This document shows, piece after piece, positions 13,289-25,507 of a stretch of DNA of 64,000 nucleotides. The stretch comes from Pseudoscleropodium purum. Its lineage: Eukaryota; Streptophyta; Bryopsida; Hypnales; Brachytheciaceae. Position numbers and translations under genes: made by a program. The stretch is from positions 4,154,001 through 4,218,000 of the forward strand of contig OZ017795.1 of the NCBI GenBank assembly GCA_963969395.1, written 5' to 3'. Under the pieces are notes generated by a model that did not search any database, was not told where the DNA came from, and was given only the letters and a program-made list of their open reading frames with translations. How positions within the stretch are numbered: the first letter of the stretch is position 1; the number at the start of each line of letters is the position of its first letter.

Positions 13289-14167
13289 AGTTCCATATGA
13301 TTCCTTACTCTTGTCCTTGATGAGTAAAATGAACATCGTGATGCTAGTGAGCTTTTCTGACAGTTGTACAGATAGAAAATAACCATTTTGCCATTTACCC
13401 AACTCTATATGACTGAATAGGCAGTTGAGTATGAGCGGCCGAAGCTCCTTTATGAGGTCATGATCTGTGGATAAGTGGCAATATTGTCTGATATAAGCCC
13501 GTTTGATGGTTTTGATGTCAGTGAGATTCCTCAGTTGTTCTGCTGCGTGGGTTAGCATTCCGTTTCCCCCAAGTATTCCTCCATGGACTTCATAATTCTT
13601 ATGATTTACTTGCTTTATGGCCTTGTGAATATATACGTGTGACATAGAAGATGTCTGGACGTGCAGCACAATTGCAGTGCTGATTGCTGAACATTTGCCA
13701 AGTGATTGACAAATAATGAGCTTGCAGTTAGTGGCACTCTTTGAGAATTTATCAACGGGCTACCGGTAAGGTAGCAGCACCCATAAACGTGACTTTAAGC
13801 AATTCAGAGCATGAAAACTAAGTGGTGAAGTTTGAAAATAATATTGTTAACAAGGCAAGAGCAAATGAAAAATATCTGCATCAATTCCAAAATTTTAGTA
13901 GCAAGCATCTGTATGCACAGATTTTTCAGAGTCCAAAATCACTTAAATTGTAAAGTTGTGAGTAGGGAATGCTAAAATAGATGATCACTAAAGTCATCAA
14001 TGTGTCATGTGCACATAATACTAACTTCAATAGTTACTATAATTGTTTGTTGTAGCATCCAAAGTCAACAGAGAAGATTCTAAAATCCAAGCTTAGGGTA
14101 TTTGGAGAGTGTGCTAAGTGGTGCTTGGTCCAAGCTTAGGGTACTTTTCTATTGTCTCAAGTGGCAC

Positions 14168-16062
14168 TTAAGTCCAAACTAGGGGTAATTTAAAGTTGCC
14201 TGATGGGATATTGGTTATGAGTGGAAGGGCATGCAACATGTTGGTTGTGGTCCCTCCATTGGTGATTGAAGATCCACTTGCAAAGCCTCGAACACCCTCT
14301 TCTGCCACATGTGGCCCCCTTGCTGTTGTTTGATCAAGTAGGAACCGTTGAATGGATCGTTGCAAGGCGAAGGCACGTTTGGAGGTCACTTGAATCTGTA
14401 GTTGTTGTGTTATATTGGCCCACATTGATGCTGCATCTCCGTTTTCTAGCCTCGACCTCCATAGCTTTGAGTGCATGTTTTGCCACCTTCCTCGTTCGCT
14501 TGCACTCTCGAGCTACCTTCTTCTATTCATCTTGAATTCGTCGCATGAGTTTGTCATCCTCCTTGTGTGCTTTCTCTTGTTCCTGTTGCACTTTCTTTTG
14601 CTTCGCCTGGATCTTACACTCTTCTCATTCTCTAGCTACGGCTTCCTTTTGAGTGTCTGTAGTTGTCATTGCAATAGTATACTCATCTGATGTTACAAAA
14701 ATTGACTTGGAGTAGTCGACTAGTGGTTGTTCAACTTGTGATCCTCTACGCCCATGTGATTGTATTTGGGGCAACAAGAATAAGTTCCTCTATGTGCTAC
14801 TTTCTACACCATCAAGTTCACTATCAATGTTGTTGGAGGACATGCTACTATCAAACTCAGATTGCACAAAGAATTGGTGATCGACTGACCGACTTTGAAG
14901 GGTACGTTGCAATTGTGTTGGTGTTGTTTCGGGAATGCAATCTTCTTGTGCCTTTGTAGTGTAGAGGAGTACATCCTCTTCTACATCATCATGTTCATCT
15001 TCAATGTTTTCTTCACAGGGATCGACATAGCAAGAACTCGGTGCCATGCACTTGTCTATGGCTATGGTTTGAAGTGGCCAGATCTCGGTAGCAGTAAATC
15101 CCTTCTATATTTTCACTGATGTGAGTGCTTTCTTCAAACCTTGTACCACCCACTTTGCAAGTTCTTCCTTCCTTGCAGCTTGTTCTTTATTTCCTATGGT
15201 CCACCTATCTCTACATGCTCAAAATGCTACTTTGAACAGTTTGAAGATACTAATGTCTAATGGTTGTAATTTGTAGCTTGTGTGGTTAGGCAAGGTGATG
15301 ATGTCAAGACCTTTAGATTTAGCCTTCTGGACAACTTTGAATGTGACATATGATCCATGTTCATCTAGGACCAGCAAGTGTCTATTTTCTTGTGAGATTC
15401 CGTAGCTCTCTTTGATGATAGAAATGAAACAAGAGATCCACATCAAAAATAGAAAGGCAGTCATTCAACCATTTGGTTGCATTGCAAAGACAACCTCTGG
15501 TTCACATCCAACAATATAATTTTTGGGCTTTCATTTTCCTTTGAAAATATAAAAATTTAGAACATAATGGCCTACTGCATTCACATATGAGAAGATTGTG
15601 AGGTGCTCCTCACTATTTGGTATTGTTGTATGGACGGATTTGCTATTGCGTCATGCAAAGACAAGAGTTCTTCTATTTTGTCTTGCTTGTGCTCTTGATT
15701 CATCTGCATTCTAGATGTGAGATAGTGGATATCCATGCTGCTTGTATGCTTTTTGTAGATTCTCATAGAATGAAGCCACGCTACTTGGATTGAGTCCCCT
15801 AGCATGCCCCTCTTCTCAGCCTTATGGAGATCTCAAAGTCAGTTGTGGATGATGATTTCTAAACCATCTAAGCCATCCATGGCCAGGGATGCCGTCTTTG
15901 AAGGGCGTCCAATGTTCTTGTGTAATCTCTGCAACCTTCTTCCTTAGCTCAAAGATGGAAATAGGATGAGCATGATCTTGCATCTCCACCATCCATTTGA
16001 CAAGTGCAAATTCCTCCTCTTTATTGAGGATCCCTTGCCTCCCTTTCTTTCATTTCAATGTT
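14168..16062 (-). pseudogene. Pogo/Tigger-like transposase pseudogene
   Basis: Read from high to low coordinates. About 16040-15830 encodes an HTH_Tnp_Tc5/CENP-B-like segment (FALVKWMVEMQDHAHPIS, then GIPGHGWLRWFRNHHPQL). A frameshifted stretch follows with LNPSSVASFYENLQKAY. At 15464-15219 lies the DDE_1 core: LLVLDEHGSYVT supplies one catalytic Asp, and ITLPNHTSYKLQPLDISIFK is a pogo-family signature. Lower-confidence C-terminal sequence with an acidic stretch runs through 15047-14790 and 14476-14168. At least several stops and frameshifts separate the pieces, so no intact enzyme is encoded. Confidence 0.8.
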
Positions 16063-16434
16063 CTCCCATACAAATGATCCCTAAGGGATGATTGAAGGAT
16101 CCTTATATCTCAAGCAACAACAATGATTTTTGAACCGGCATCTATAGCAGCCACCATAGTTGCAAGTTGGGAATCTATCCACGTACTCGTACACATTCTC
16201 TTTTTGCGGTGGATTGTAGTCTGTGTAGATGGTGCTACAATTGGTGTTGCAGCCAAGGACCTCATTGGTGTACTACGAACCCCAGGAAGTTTCATTTGTC
16301 TTCTATCACAGGCCTTTCTTGGGTTAATTGGAACCGCAAGTAGTCGGGCTCCATTAGGGGTTTGTATGGCCATTGAGCTCCATTGTGGGTACCACTTGCT
16401 TGCCATTGAGTTCCGTCAGGGGTACCACTTGTCC

Positions 16435-16793
16435 CAGGGTTGACAGGATGGTCGGACGTCCGGGACATCCGGACGCGGACGCTGTGTCCACAGCGTTCAC
16501 TGACATTCGCAAGTCTAGCGGACGCAGCGTCCGCTTGGACCGTCTGCCGCGCCCGACGTCGCCGTCCGCCTCGACCGCTTGACTGCTCCGACCGCTGACC
16601 ATCTCCCCCGTCCACTTCCCCGCCCGCCCATCCCGTCCGCCCATCTTGTCCGCCCCGCCCGTCCGCCGTGGCTGAGGCGTCCACTTTCCGACGGCGGAAA
16701 GGACGCTGCATCCGTGCAGACGGACGTCCGACCATCCGGACGTCCGGGTTACGGACGCCTTTTTCGGACGGACGTAGAGATTCGTCAACCCTG
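16435..16793. mobile_element. hAT-type MITE, copy 1 (359 bp)
   Basis: Starts CAGGGTTGAC and ends GTCAACCCTG, a perfect 10-bp inverted repeat. It is flanked by the 8-bp duplication ACTTGTCC (16427-16434 and 16794-16801), the hAT signature. The interior is strongly GC-rich and full of GGACG/CGTCC motifs, unlike its AT-rich surroundings. Long frames across it on both strands are artefacts of low stop-codon density. It lies inside the pogo element, so it arrived later. Confidence 0.9.
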
Positions 16794-17079
16794 ACTTGTC
16801 CATTGTCTAGTTCTCCACCAATCTCTATTGGGACTAGGACTGTAATTATCCTTTGTTTCAGGGCCTTGCCAATCATAAAAAGTTCTTGAACCCGCCAGCA
16901 TTGCTATAGGTTTGGTTAGCTTATGGTGCACTTCGTAACCATGATTTTCTTCACTATTGTACTATTGTTGATATGGAGACCACACACCACCTCTTTGAAT
17001 ACCATATGGTTGTTGCAACTTAGGCATCTATGTTTCTTGCACAACATTAGTGTTATCAAAGTCACGCTCTATTTCTCTT

Positions 17080-17334
17080 GATTCAATGGACATGCTTACT
17101 TATCGATCAATAGCTAGTTCAGAATATGCAAAGTAATGCTCTAGAATTTGATTCAGTCGACATTCTCACTCATCAATTAGTAGCTAGTTTAGTGTATGCA
17201 AAGTAACAGTCTGAAATTTGAGTCAGTGAATATGTTCATTCATCGATTAGTAGCTAATTCAGAGTATACAAAGTAATGCTATATAATTTGATTCAGTCGA
17301 CATGCTCACTCATCGATCAATAGGTATTTCAGAG
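17080..17334. repeat. 70-bp tandem repeat, ~3.6 copies
   Basis: Units start at 17080, 17150, 17220 and 17290. Each begins GATTCAGT or a close variant, includes TCATCGATCAATAG-like sequence and contains GCAAAGTAA. They have diverged by point changes. The array lies in the right part of the pogo element, outside the transposase remnant. Confidence 0.85.
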
Positions 17335-17853
17335 ATTATAATTTTCAAACATGAACAGTGAAGTCTTCTAAACTGAATCTGAAATTGTACCAATTATGTG
17401 AAATCATAGAGTTATACATGAAGCGCTCATGAAGGTTTCATTGTTGTACTGGAATTCATTAAACCATCGCCTATGGAAGCTCTAAATTATGACTTGAAAG
17501 ACCCCAAAATCGTGTAGGTGAATCCCATATCTGCCTCTATGAACCACATAATCAACCAAAATTGAATGTATAAATGCTTTAATTACACACTAAACCACCA
17601 ACGATTAATTGTGTTAATATCATTAATTGCCTAAAACTGCCACCCAATGCACTTTCTCAATGTAGTCCATAATCATACATTTTGTCATTTGTTGTACTAC
17701 CTTCCAAATTCATTGGCACCCTAAACCACTACAATTCTCACCCATAACCGTCACTTTTTTGTAAATGTTAGTTATGGGGCACTGAAATACGGATATGGGT
17801 ACCAAAATAGGTCACGACTATGGAGATAGTCACGTTTATGGGTGTTGCTACCT

Positions 17854-18857
17854 TATATTGGAGAAGTGAACAAGTGAGCTGTGAAGTTAAGACATGTAAT
17901 GCCCTACGTTGAGCTACTAAAAATCCTAATTTACATATCTCACATGAAATGTTTTATCTCCTACAACTACACATGTATAAAGACTTGGTTCTTCTCATCT
18001 TTGTGCTCTCAAAAAAAAATTGAACTTTGTGAGATAGATGTTAAATATTTTTCATTTCTTAGAATTATAGGTGAAAACACTCATTCCTGTCCTTGTTGCT
18101 ATTCCTTGTTTAGTAGAGTGCCTTTAAAAATGTCCCTCCATTTACATGGATGTGTCCTTCAAGTGTTTGATTCTTATTGGTTGATGCATTTGAAAGACAC
18201 ATTATGAATTCTAATTTGTTCAGAGCTAATTTTTGTAGGGCTCAAATTTGTGTGCACTACAAGATAGATCCAATAGTCTAGAAACCCGCAATTTTGGAAA
18301 ATCATAGAAATTATATACCATATCCAAAAAAAATCTATTTTTTTTTAATATTCATGATTTTCACTTGCTTATACTACAAAAATAATATTATTAAGAAAAA
18401 ATTTCTCCAAATATGTTGAATTCCTTAAATAGACAGTTTTGGGTGTTTTTACCTTAAAGTTGGGTTGTTTAAAAATAAATTTTAAAGTGCTGAAGTTAAT
18501 TTTTATACTTCAATTAATTCTTTGGCATCAATGCCGACCCTACCATACATATACGGTATAAAATGACAAGATAGTTTACCAATTTGTATTGTAAAAGTGG
18601 AAATAAATAAACCAAAGATGGGAATGTGCCTCTTTGTTATCAACAATTTTTACAAGAAGGTGACATGTGGCATCCTATAATGCGACTGCTTGCCTCCAAT
18701 GTGTTTTTGTGTAGTGGTACGTCCCATGATATATTAGCCAGTAAATTATTGAAGTACATTATTCTTCAATTCAAAGGGAAAAAGACACCTTATCCAAGTA
18801 TAAGAAGAAACCCCAAAATGTCAAGTACAAATAAGTTAAATTAGTTTTTTTAGCATT
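17854..18857. other. Intergenic DNA between two mobile elements
   Basis: About 1 kb of AT-rich sequence between the pogo element and the LINE. A 108-codon plus-strand frame at 17881-18207 is Cys-, Leu- and aromatic-rich with no domain I recognise and no supporting context. I see no gene. Confidence 0.5.
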
Positions 18858-19479
18858 AAAAAACTTGAAGAAATCCTTTTTTTGTAATGCCTCAATGTAC
18901 TATAGTCTTTGATGTAGGGAAAGTTGCATGTGAGAGCAAGAGCTAGGCGGAGCCGTTGCAATCAGGATTTTGCATTGAATCATCACAAGATACGCCACAA
19001 CTTATCATTAATTTTGGATTTTCTTAGTTTGCGTTCATGATCGATCATGCGTTTGATAATCATGGTTAGAACGTGATTATCCAAACTAAGTTTCACAAAC
19101 ACCCTAGTTGATCTAATTAGCCACCATGCCAACAGTAACATTCGTTGCCACCCTTTGGTAGGACTCCCTCGGCCGATATTTGTTTCCGAGATCTGCTTCG
19201 GAGCACCTTGCCACACTGAAATGCAAAGTAATAGTGACTGAGTTGTCAAGCCTTAACCTTCCTTGACAAGTCAGATCTAGATGTGAGCAAGATGAAGTGA
19301 GTATCTTGTCAAGCCTATCTCAGAGCCCTAATGGTTTTTTGATCCAAGATTGCATTACTGTGCTTATTGTGGAGTTCAACATGGTTGATCTCAGAAGGGA
19401 AGTTGCTCATTTGAAACAAAATGTGCTCATAGTCAAGTTTGTGTCTGATCACTCTCCTTCAATTCACTCTCAAATCTAG

Positions 19480-20700
19480 ATTGAGGATCTTGAATCCTTA
19501 ATCAACGCCAGAGTTTCCCTTCATTGTGAAGTCGAAGGGGGCTTCCACTTCTTGAAGTTCAATTTGGTTGACATTGTTCGACAAGTCCTAGCTTTGTCGC
19601 CGTGCTACTTACAAGTTGGTACTGCAATCTTTGAAAGGTAGATTCCAGCATTCAATCCAAGTCAACCGAAAGGACTAGGTGTTCCTTACTAGATTCATTT
19701 CAAGAATCTCCCACTGGAATTTCACCAACATGAGGCGAAAATCCTAGTAAGCTTGGTGGGCACAGTTCTAGGCATAGATCAGAGTTCAATATTGACATCC
19801 AATCCACGCTTTTGTATGTCCATTGATCTCGCTGTAGGCTACATTTCTACTCTTGCCATTGAGAACATTCATAGCTCTTTCACTATGGTGACAATTGAAT
19901 ACAAAGTCACAGACTCTTCTTACTATCGGTGCCTAGATTTCTTACCTCGTGCCCTAGCTGCGGCATTTTGAAGACTTCCACATTGCCACAGAGACATTCA
20001 ATAGGGCTCCATTGAATTAGATTCAATGAGGCCTCACATCGACAATCTAAGCATCAAGGGTGAGTTACTCACCCTAACAATGGTGGGTCATCGATGGAGC
20101 AGTCTCCGCATCCTAATACAATTCCGGACGATGGCTTCACATTCGCTTCCCGTAAACTGCATAAGTCTCGAGCAAGCACAACTCAAATTGGGACCAACTT
20201 GTTAAGGCAGGAGACTAGTTCGGCAAGTCCAAGGCACCATTAAGCCACTCACCCTATAATTGAGTCATTGGATCTAGGTTATTCCAGCCCTACGGCGATG
20301 GAGATTGAGGTCTCAAAGCTAATGGCTAGTGGCCCTACATCTACAAGCCTCATTGTCCCAACAATACAGATAGCCCCTGAAGACTTTCACCTACCATAAG
20401 GCTTCCCTTTACAAGCATCCCAAGAGCCACCCACGCTTCTTTAGAAATTACTACCTTTGCCACATTAAGCGCACTCATTTGTCACTTACGATAACATGTA
20501 TCTCCCATTACCCCCGTTTTTTCTCCATCTGGTAATCCTGTGCATTTGTCAAACACTACAAGTGATTGCCAATAGGATGAGGATGTTCATATAGAGCTTG
20601 AAGCTGAAATTGAGCACTACATGTTGCATATAGTCGAAGAGCAAAAAAGTATCCATGTTGCTCAACTTGATGACTTGGAATTGGCTTGAGTTTTAAACAA
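19480..20700 (+). pseudogene. LINE ORF1 (gag-like, DUF4283) remnant
   Basis: Frames broken by stops contain GGFHFLKFNLVDIVRQVLA, then FKNLPLEFHQHEAKILVSL, GTVLGIDQSS, and a segment ending YYRCLDFLPRALAAAF. The order and spacing fit the DUF4283 domain followed by a degenerate Cys-containing region, as in ORF1 of plant L1-type LINEs. Exact ends cannot be set. It lies in the right place, upstream of the endonuclease remnant at 21597. Confidence 0.55.
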
Positions 20701-23700
20701 AGCTAACGTGGGCTCTCGACCAAGCCACTAGTGACTGTACTATTGTTGGTCAGCTCAAGATGGCTTAGATGGCTTAGTGCTCACTCCCTAGTCTTGACCC
20801 CAGCTTTGACTCAACTTCAACATGGGTCTTTGGAGGCCACTCAATTTGTTGTTAACTTGACTGGTTTTGGTTTCATGGTACTGATTGCCAATTTCCCTAG
20901 TCATGCCATTTGTAGGCCTCTAAAATACAATAGTATTACTCTCAATTTGCTGGGGATCGATTCAAACCAAGGCAAGAGATTTGTCTTTTGTGATGGATAA
21001 GATGATGACCTCTCCTTCAAATTTGAGGATGATCCAAGCAATCATGGTCTTCCTTTGGAGGAGGATATTGGTCCAAATCAACAAGAAAAGGAGGCTTTTG
21101 AAGACGCCCATTGTAAGGATTTTTCACTGCTTCAATTAGGAGAGAAGAGCCCTCGATTTGCCACATCAGCACACTTGGCTCCTAGAGCCATTTCCTTTGC
21201 CTCTACAACACCATCAAAAAGCTCATCTCATTCAGAGTCATGAGTTGGAGCACCCTTTCTATTGACCTAGTACTGAGCTTAGTCACATTGAAGCTTGTGA
21301 CAACGAATGTGCATAATGAGCTATCTAGAAGCTCACTGCAAATAAAGTTCGCCCAAGTCAAGAAGTGTCATCAAGTACCCCTTTCTTCTCTCCAAGCTCA
21401 ATTCCATCTCTCCTAGTGGCAGAACTCACTACATTAGTACGTAGCAACTGAGTAGCAACCGAGCATTGACCTCCTCTACGAGCACCCCCCCTACTCAGAC
21501 TCCAACAAGCTTTGACAATTGGGAATATAGAGCAAGTAACGCTCGCAACTATGTTGAAGAACCTGCTAGAAGATCTTCCAACACCAAGACTCATCAATGA
21601 TTTTAGGCCTCCTATCATTTAACATTCAAGGTTTGAACGATAAAGCCTCAATTTCTATGCTTTATAAGTATCTCCGGGCTCCCTCTTATCCAGATATTAT
21701 TATTCTTCAAGAACACAAGTTACGAAACCAGAAGGCCAATTCATTTGGCAAAGTATTGTGGCCTCAAGCTTCATCATGGGTGGCCGGAGCAAGTAGTGGT
21801 TACACTAATGATCCCAATGGACATAGAGTTGGTAAGGTGGGATCATTACTTTGGTTTCTCTCAAACTAGCTCACATAGTCACAAACTCAGGTGTCATACT
21901 AGAAAACCGAGCTCAATGGATTGTACTTGAGGATCTTTCTAGGAGGGCAATAGGTGTTGTCAATATTTATGCCCCGAATGACTCCTTCTCTTGATGTCAT
22001 TCATGGGAAGCTTTGATTAGAGATCTCCCTACTAGTTGTAGATGGATACTAGGAGGTGATTTCGACATGGTCGAGACCCACAATGACAAAACTAATCCAT
22101 GTGGATGGATGGTTCCGGCAACAGAACACGCCCTTTTTTCTAATTTCAAATGTCACATCAACATGGAAGACAATCTCAAGTCCTTTAACAATCTCCCATT
22201 CTCTTGGGATAACTTCCAAAATGATGATAATCATATTATGGCAAAACTAGATTGCTTCTATGTCTTTAAAAATGGCGCCACCGCGCCGGTATGATGTCTT
22301 GCAAGCTTGTAGAGTACAAGATTTGCAGTGACAACGCATGGTCTGACCACTTTTCTATTTCAGCTTCCATTGAGTTTCAAAACTCCTCCATTCGTCCTTA
22401 CTATTGGAAGATGAGTAGTCAATGGCTTGATGTAGCAAAACCATCTATCGAGCAAGCATGGCAAGCTACCTCTAGCTCTACTCCATTCTTTGTAAACTGA
22501 AGTCAGTATCCAAAATCTATCGCTCCTTTTGTCATTGCAAGGCCCAAGAGTTTAGAGTTGAAGAAGACATCGCAAGGAAGTAGTTCTCTTTTGCATTGAC
22601 CAATCTTCAAACTCAACCTAACAACCATTCTTTCCAGGTCCAGCACACCTCTGTAAGAATGACACTTCAAGACTTGGAGTCAAAAACAATTGCACGTCAA
22701 CGCATTAGGTCAAGGATACGATGGAAACTTTAGAGCAATCTTATCTCTACAAAGTTCTTCAAAGTGGTTCAAAAGAAACCCGCCTCTTCAACTCTAACTA
22801 GTCTTCTCAACGAACATGGCCAACTTATAGATGATTTAGAGGCACTGCACCAAGTGTGTTTTGATTTCTATGGGCATCTTTATTCTGCTTTTCTGCCTTT
22901 CGTTGACCGCTCTTCTGTGATGGATGAATTTCTTCTCTTTTTATCTGACTCTGTTTCTATGGAGGCCAAATATTCATTATCATACCTTATTTCCGCGTCG
23001 GAGCTCAAGCTAGCTTTGGATGAGATGGCTCCTAACAAGAGTCTTGGATATGATGGATTTAGTACCAAATTTTATCAAAAATATTGGTATCTGATAGGTA
23101 AGGAATTCACTCAAATGATTCAAAAGTCTATTGCCCGTGGTTCCTTCCCAAGAGGTATGAACAAAGGGAAAATAACACTATTATATAAAGGTGGCTCAAA
23201 GGAGGACATTGGCAACTAGCATCCTATCAGCCTTCTAAATGTGGACTACAAAATTCTGGCCAAGGCCCTCCACAGGCATGTGCAACTTCTCGTGGTTGAG
23301 ATTATTAGCTCTGACCAAACGGTGTTTATTCCTACAAGGTACATCCTTGATAATACTCTCCTACTTCATGAATCTATCTCATAGGTAAAAAAATAGGATC
23401 AAGAGGCAATACTAGTCAAACTTGACTTCCAAAAGGCATATGACACAATTCACTTACCTTTCCTATTCAAAGTCTTAGAGGTCATGGGGATTCCAATGGA
23501 TTTTGTAAACTTGGTCAAGCTCCTATTGTCAATGCAGAAACAACTATTTGCATCAATGGTGTAGACACTAAACCATTTTCGGTTTTGTGTAGAGTCAAAC
23601 AAGGATGTCTGCTTGCTCCATATCTATTTCTATTTGTAGGTGAAGCTTTCAACATTGCAACCAAACATCTTCTACATAAAGGTAAATTGGTTGGCATTTT

Positions 23701-25040
23701 TCTTCATTCTTGCATAGCAAAACGACTTATTAGTCATTATACAGATGACATCAATTTTACTATTAAAGGAAAAGAATGCTATTTTTGCTATGTTAGTCTC
23801 TTCCTTGATAGATATGGCATTGCTTTTAGCCTTTTGATTAACTGGTCTAAAAGTCTCACATATTGGTTCTCCTCAAATCCTGCTCTACCATGGCTTGCAC
23901 AGATTGATTGTCCATGGGCAAAGGAGCATCAATTGTCAAAACTCCTAAATTCTCCATTTAAACTGGACTTACATACATCTGATGTTGATAAATTCTTAGA
24001 AATCAAGATTCAGAAGTGTCGCAGCACAGGGTAGGTCAATTCCCCATTATACTCACAAAAATCGCTCTAGAGTATAACTAAGTGACTCTAAAGATCGAAC
24101 CCACGAGATCCTGTGAAGTATTTAGCTCTATTAAGCAGTTAAGCTCAGTCAGTATCCCAATCTTACTTTCCGGTCCTAGATCTAGAACCAGAAATACCAC
24201 CACACCGGATAACTATAGACCGGATTACTCCTTCTTCCGATCCTACTAACTATCCGGTCTGTGCAAATATCCAAATCCCAGGATCTTACAACTTCCGGTC
24301 CTGAAAATCCGTCCTGACCAATCCGGTCCGGATGGTCATCATGTACCCGTAATCCTATCCGGTTTGGTTTTGCCTTTGTTTCACCATCAGAGGGGTCGCC
24401 GCTTAATTTTGAGAGTGGTAGGCCCACCACTCCTTCCGTGACTTATAGTGGCTGAAGACCCACTGTCCTACTTCCTAAACTCCTAAGCTAATCCGGATCC
24501 GGTTTGGTCCTTCACAACAACCCAGATAGCAATCCGGGTTGTAGGTCACACAAAGACCCCACACTCGACCCTCTCATACTACAACGACCTTGATGCTACT
24601 TCCGATCCGTGCAAAGACAAGTGGTTACAAGTGTACCCATCCGTTCCAACATCAACTAAAGTTCTTCCGTTTACCAACTAAGGCGGTAAGACCTCACAGG
24701 AGATCGGACACTCGACCGGATTTCCCACCCGGGAGTTCTAGCGCAGCTAAGGAATCCCTCCCTACCCGCCTAGCCTAACAACGGCTTTCTCACCCGGAAT
24801 CTCAAACTCTAGACGTGCTGAGGAACTAAGTTCACTCCCAACTCTTAGATACCTACTCACATGCACCTAGGATCGGAAAAGAAACACCAAGGGGAGAAAT
24901 CACTCGCAAACCGGCTCGTACTATCCTAACTCTACATCATACAATCCTGTCGCGCTAGAGAGAGACACACAATGAGGAGAAGAGAAAGGTACAAGAAATT
25001 TGCAAAATGAAGACTCCCAGTTCCCATCGCAGGAATCGAT

Positions 25041-25047
25041 TTATATA
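25041..25047 (-). promoter_or_regulatory. Second TATA-like box inside the TG...CA element
   Basis: The minus strand reads TATATAAATC after the transposon ORF and about 1 kb before the element's minus-strand 3' end. If the element is an LTR, this would be the retroelement promoter, with the R-U5 region at about 25010-24017. This is inference. Confidence 0.4.
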
Positions 25048-25507
25048 CAAAGGGTAAAAACCCTAAAAGCACAAAAAGGAGCGGAAAACCCGTGGGGGTC
25101 CGCCGCCACCCTAATCTAACTTCCGGTCTGACCTAATACTGTTGAGCCGGATCCCGATCCGGATCCGCTCCTACTCCTAACTGAAATCAAAATCCTATCT
25201 ACTCTACAACCCTAGATCCTATTGTCGGGCTTCCTCTCTCCGGAACCAGCTCCTCGAAGACTTCACTCAAGTTCCGGTTCCGTTCCCCCTCCGCAGGGTT
25301 AGATCCGGGTGAAGACTCCAGGTCGATTGTAATATCCGGTCTCGTGCCCGGATTCTCAGTCCGTGCTGACTTCTTGGACTCGGGAGTCCAATCCTTCCCA
25401 CCCTTCGGAACAGACGCATCCGGAAAGGAATCCGGTAGCGAGAGGTCCGAGAGGTGTATCCCCTTGGAGCACGTTGCTCCAGTTAGCTTCCGGCTGCTTT
25501 CCTCAAT

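Larger units (their letters stand above)
13769..17853 (-). mobile_element. Decayed Tc1/mariner-pogo DNA transposon, ~4.1 kb
   Basis: The ends are 26-bp terminal inverted repeats identical at 25 positions. They begin AGGTAGCA and include CACCCATAAACGTGACT. Both are flanked by TA (13767-13768 and 17854-17855), the target duplication of this superfamily. Inside, on the minus strand, are remains of a CENP-B/Tc5-type DNA-binding domain and a DDE endonuclease. A hAT-type MITE (16435-16793) has inserted, and a 70-bp tandem array sits near the right end. Many stops and frameshifts make it inactive. Confidence 0.88.

Noticed and set aside
13151..13669. 172-codon minus frame overlapping the end of SDH5
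   Set aside because: Antisense to a confirmed exon, with no recognisable family; chance frame.
16292..16889. Long overlapping frames on both strands (up to 194 codons)
   Set aside because: They span the GC-rich MITE, where stop codons are rare. The translations are Arg/Gly/Pro-biased with no motif, and open frames on both strands are expected from base composition.
17080..17334. CRISPR-like array
   Set aside because: Units are contiguous 70-bp repeats without spacers, and the DNA is a plant nuclear genome; it is a tandem repeat.
24061..24130. GATCGAACCCACGAG resembling a tRNA T-loop on the minus strand
   Set aside because: No complete tRNA fold. It is part of the TG...CA element, whose terminal region commonly contains such text.
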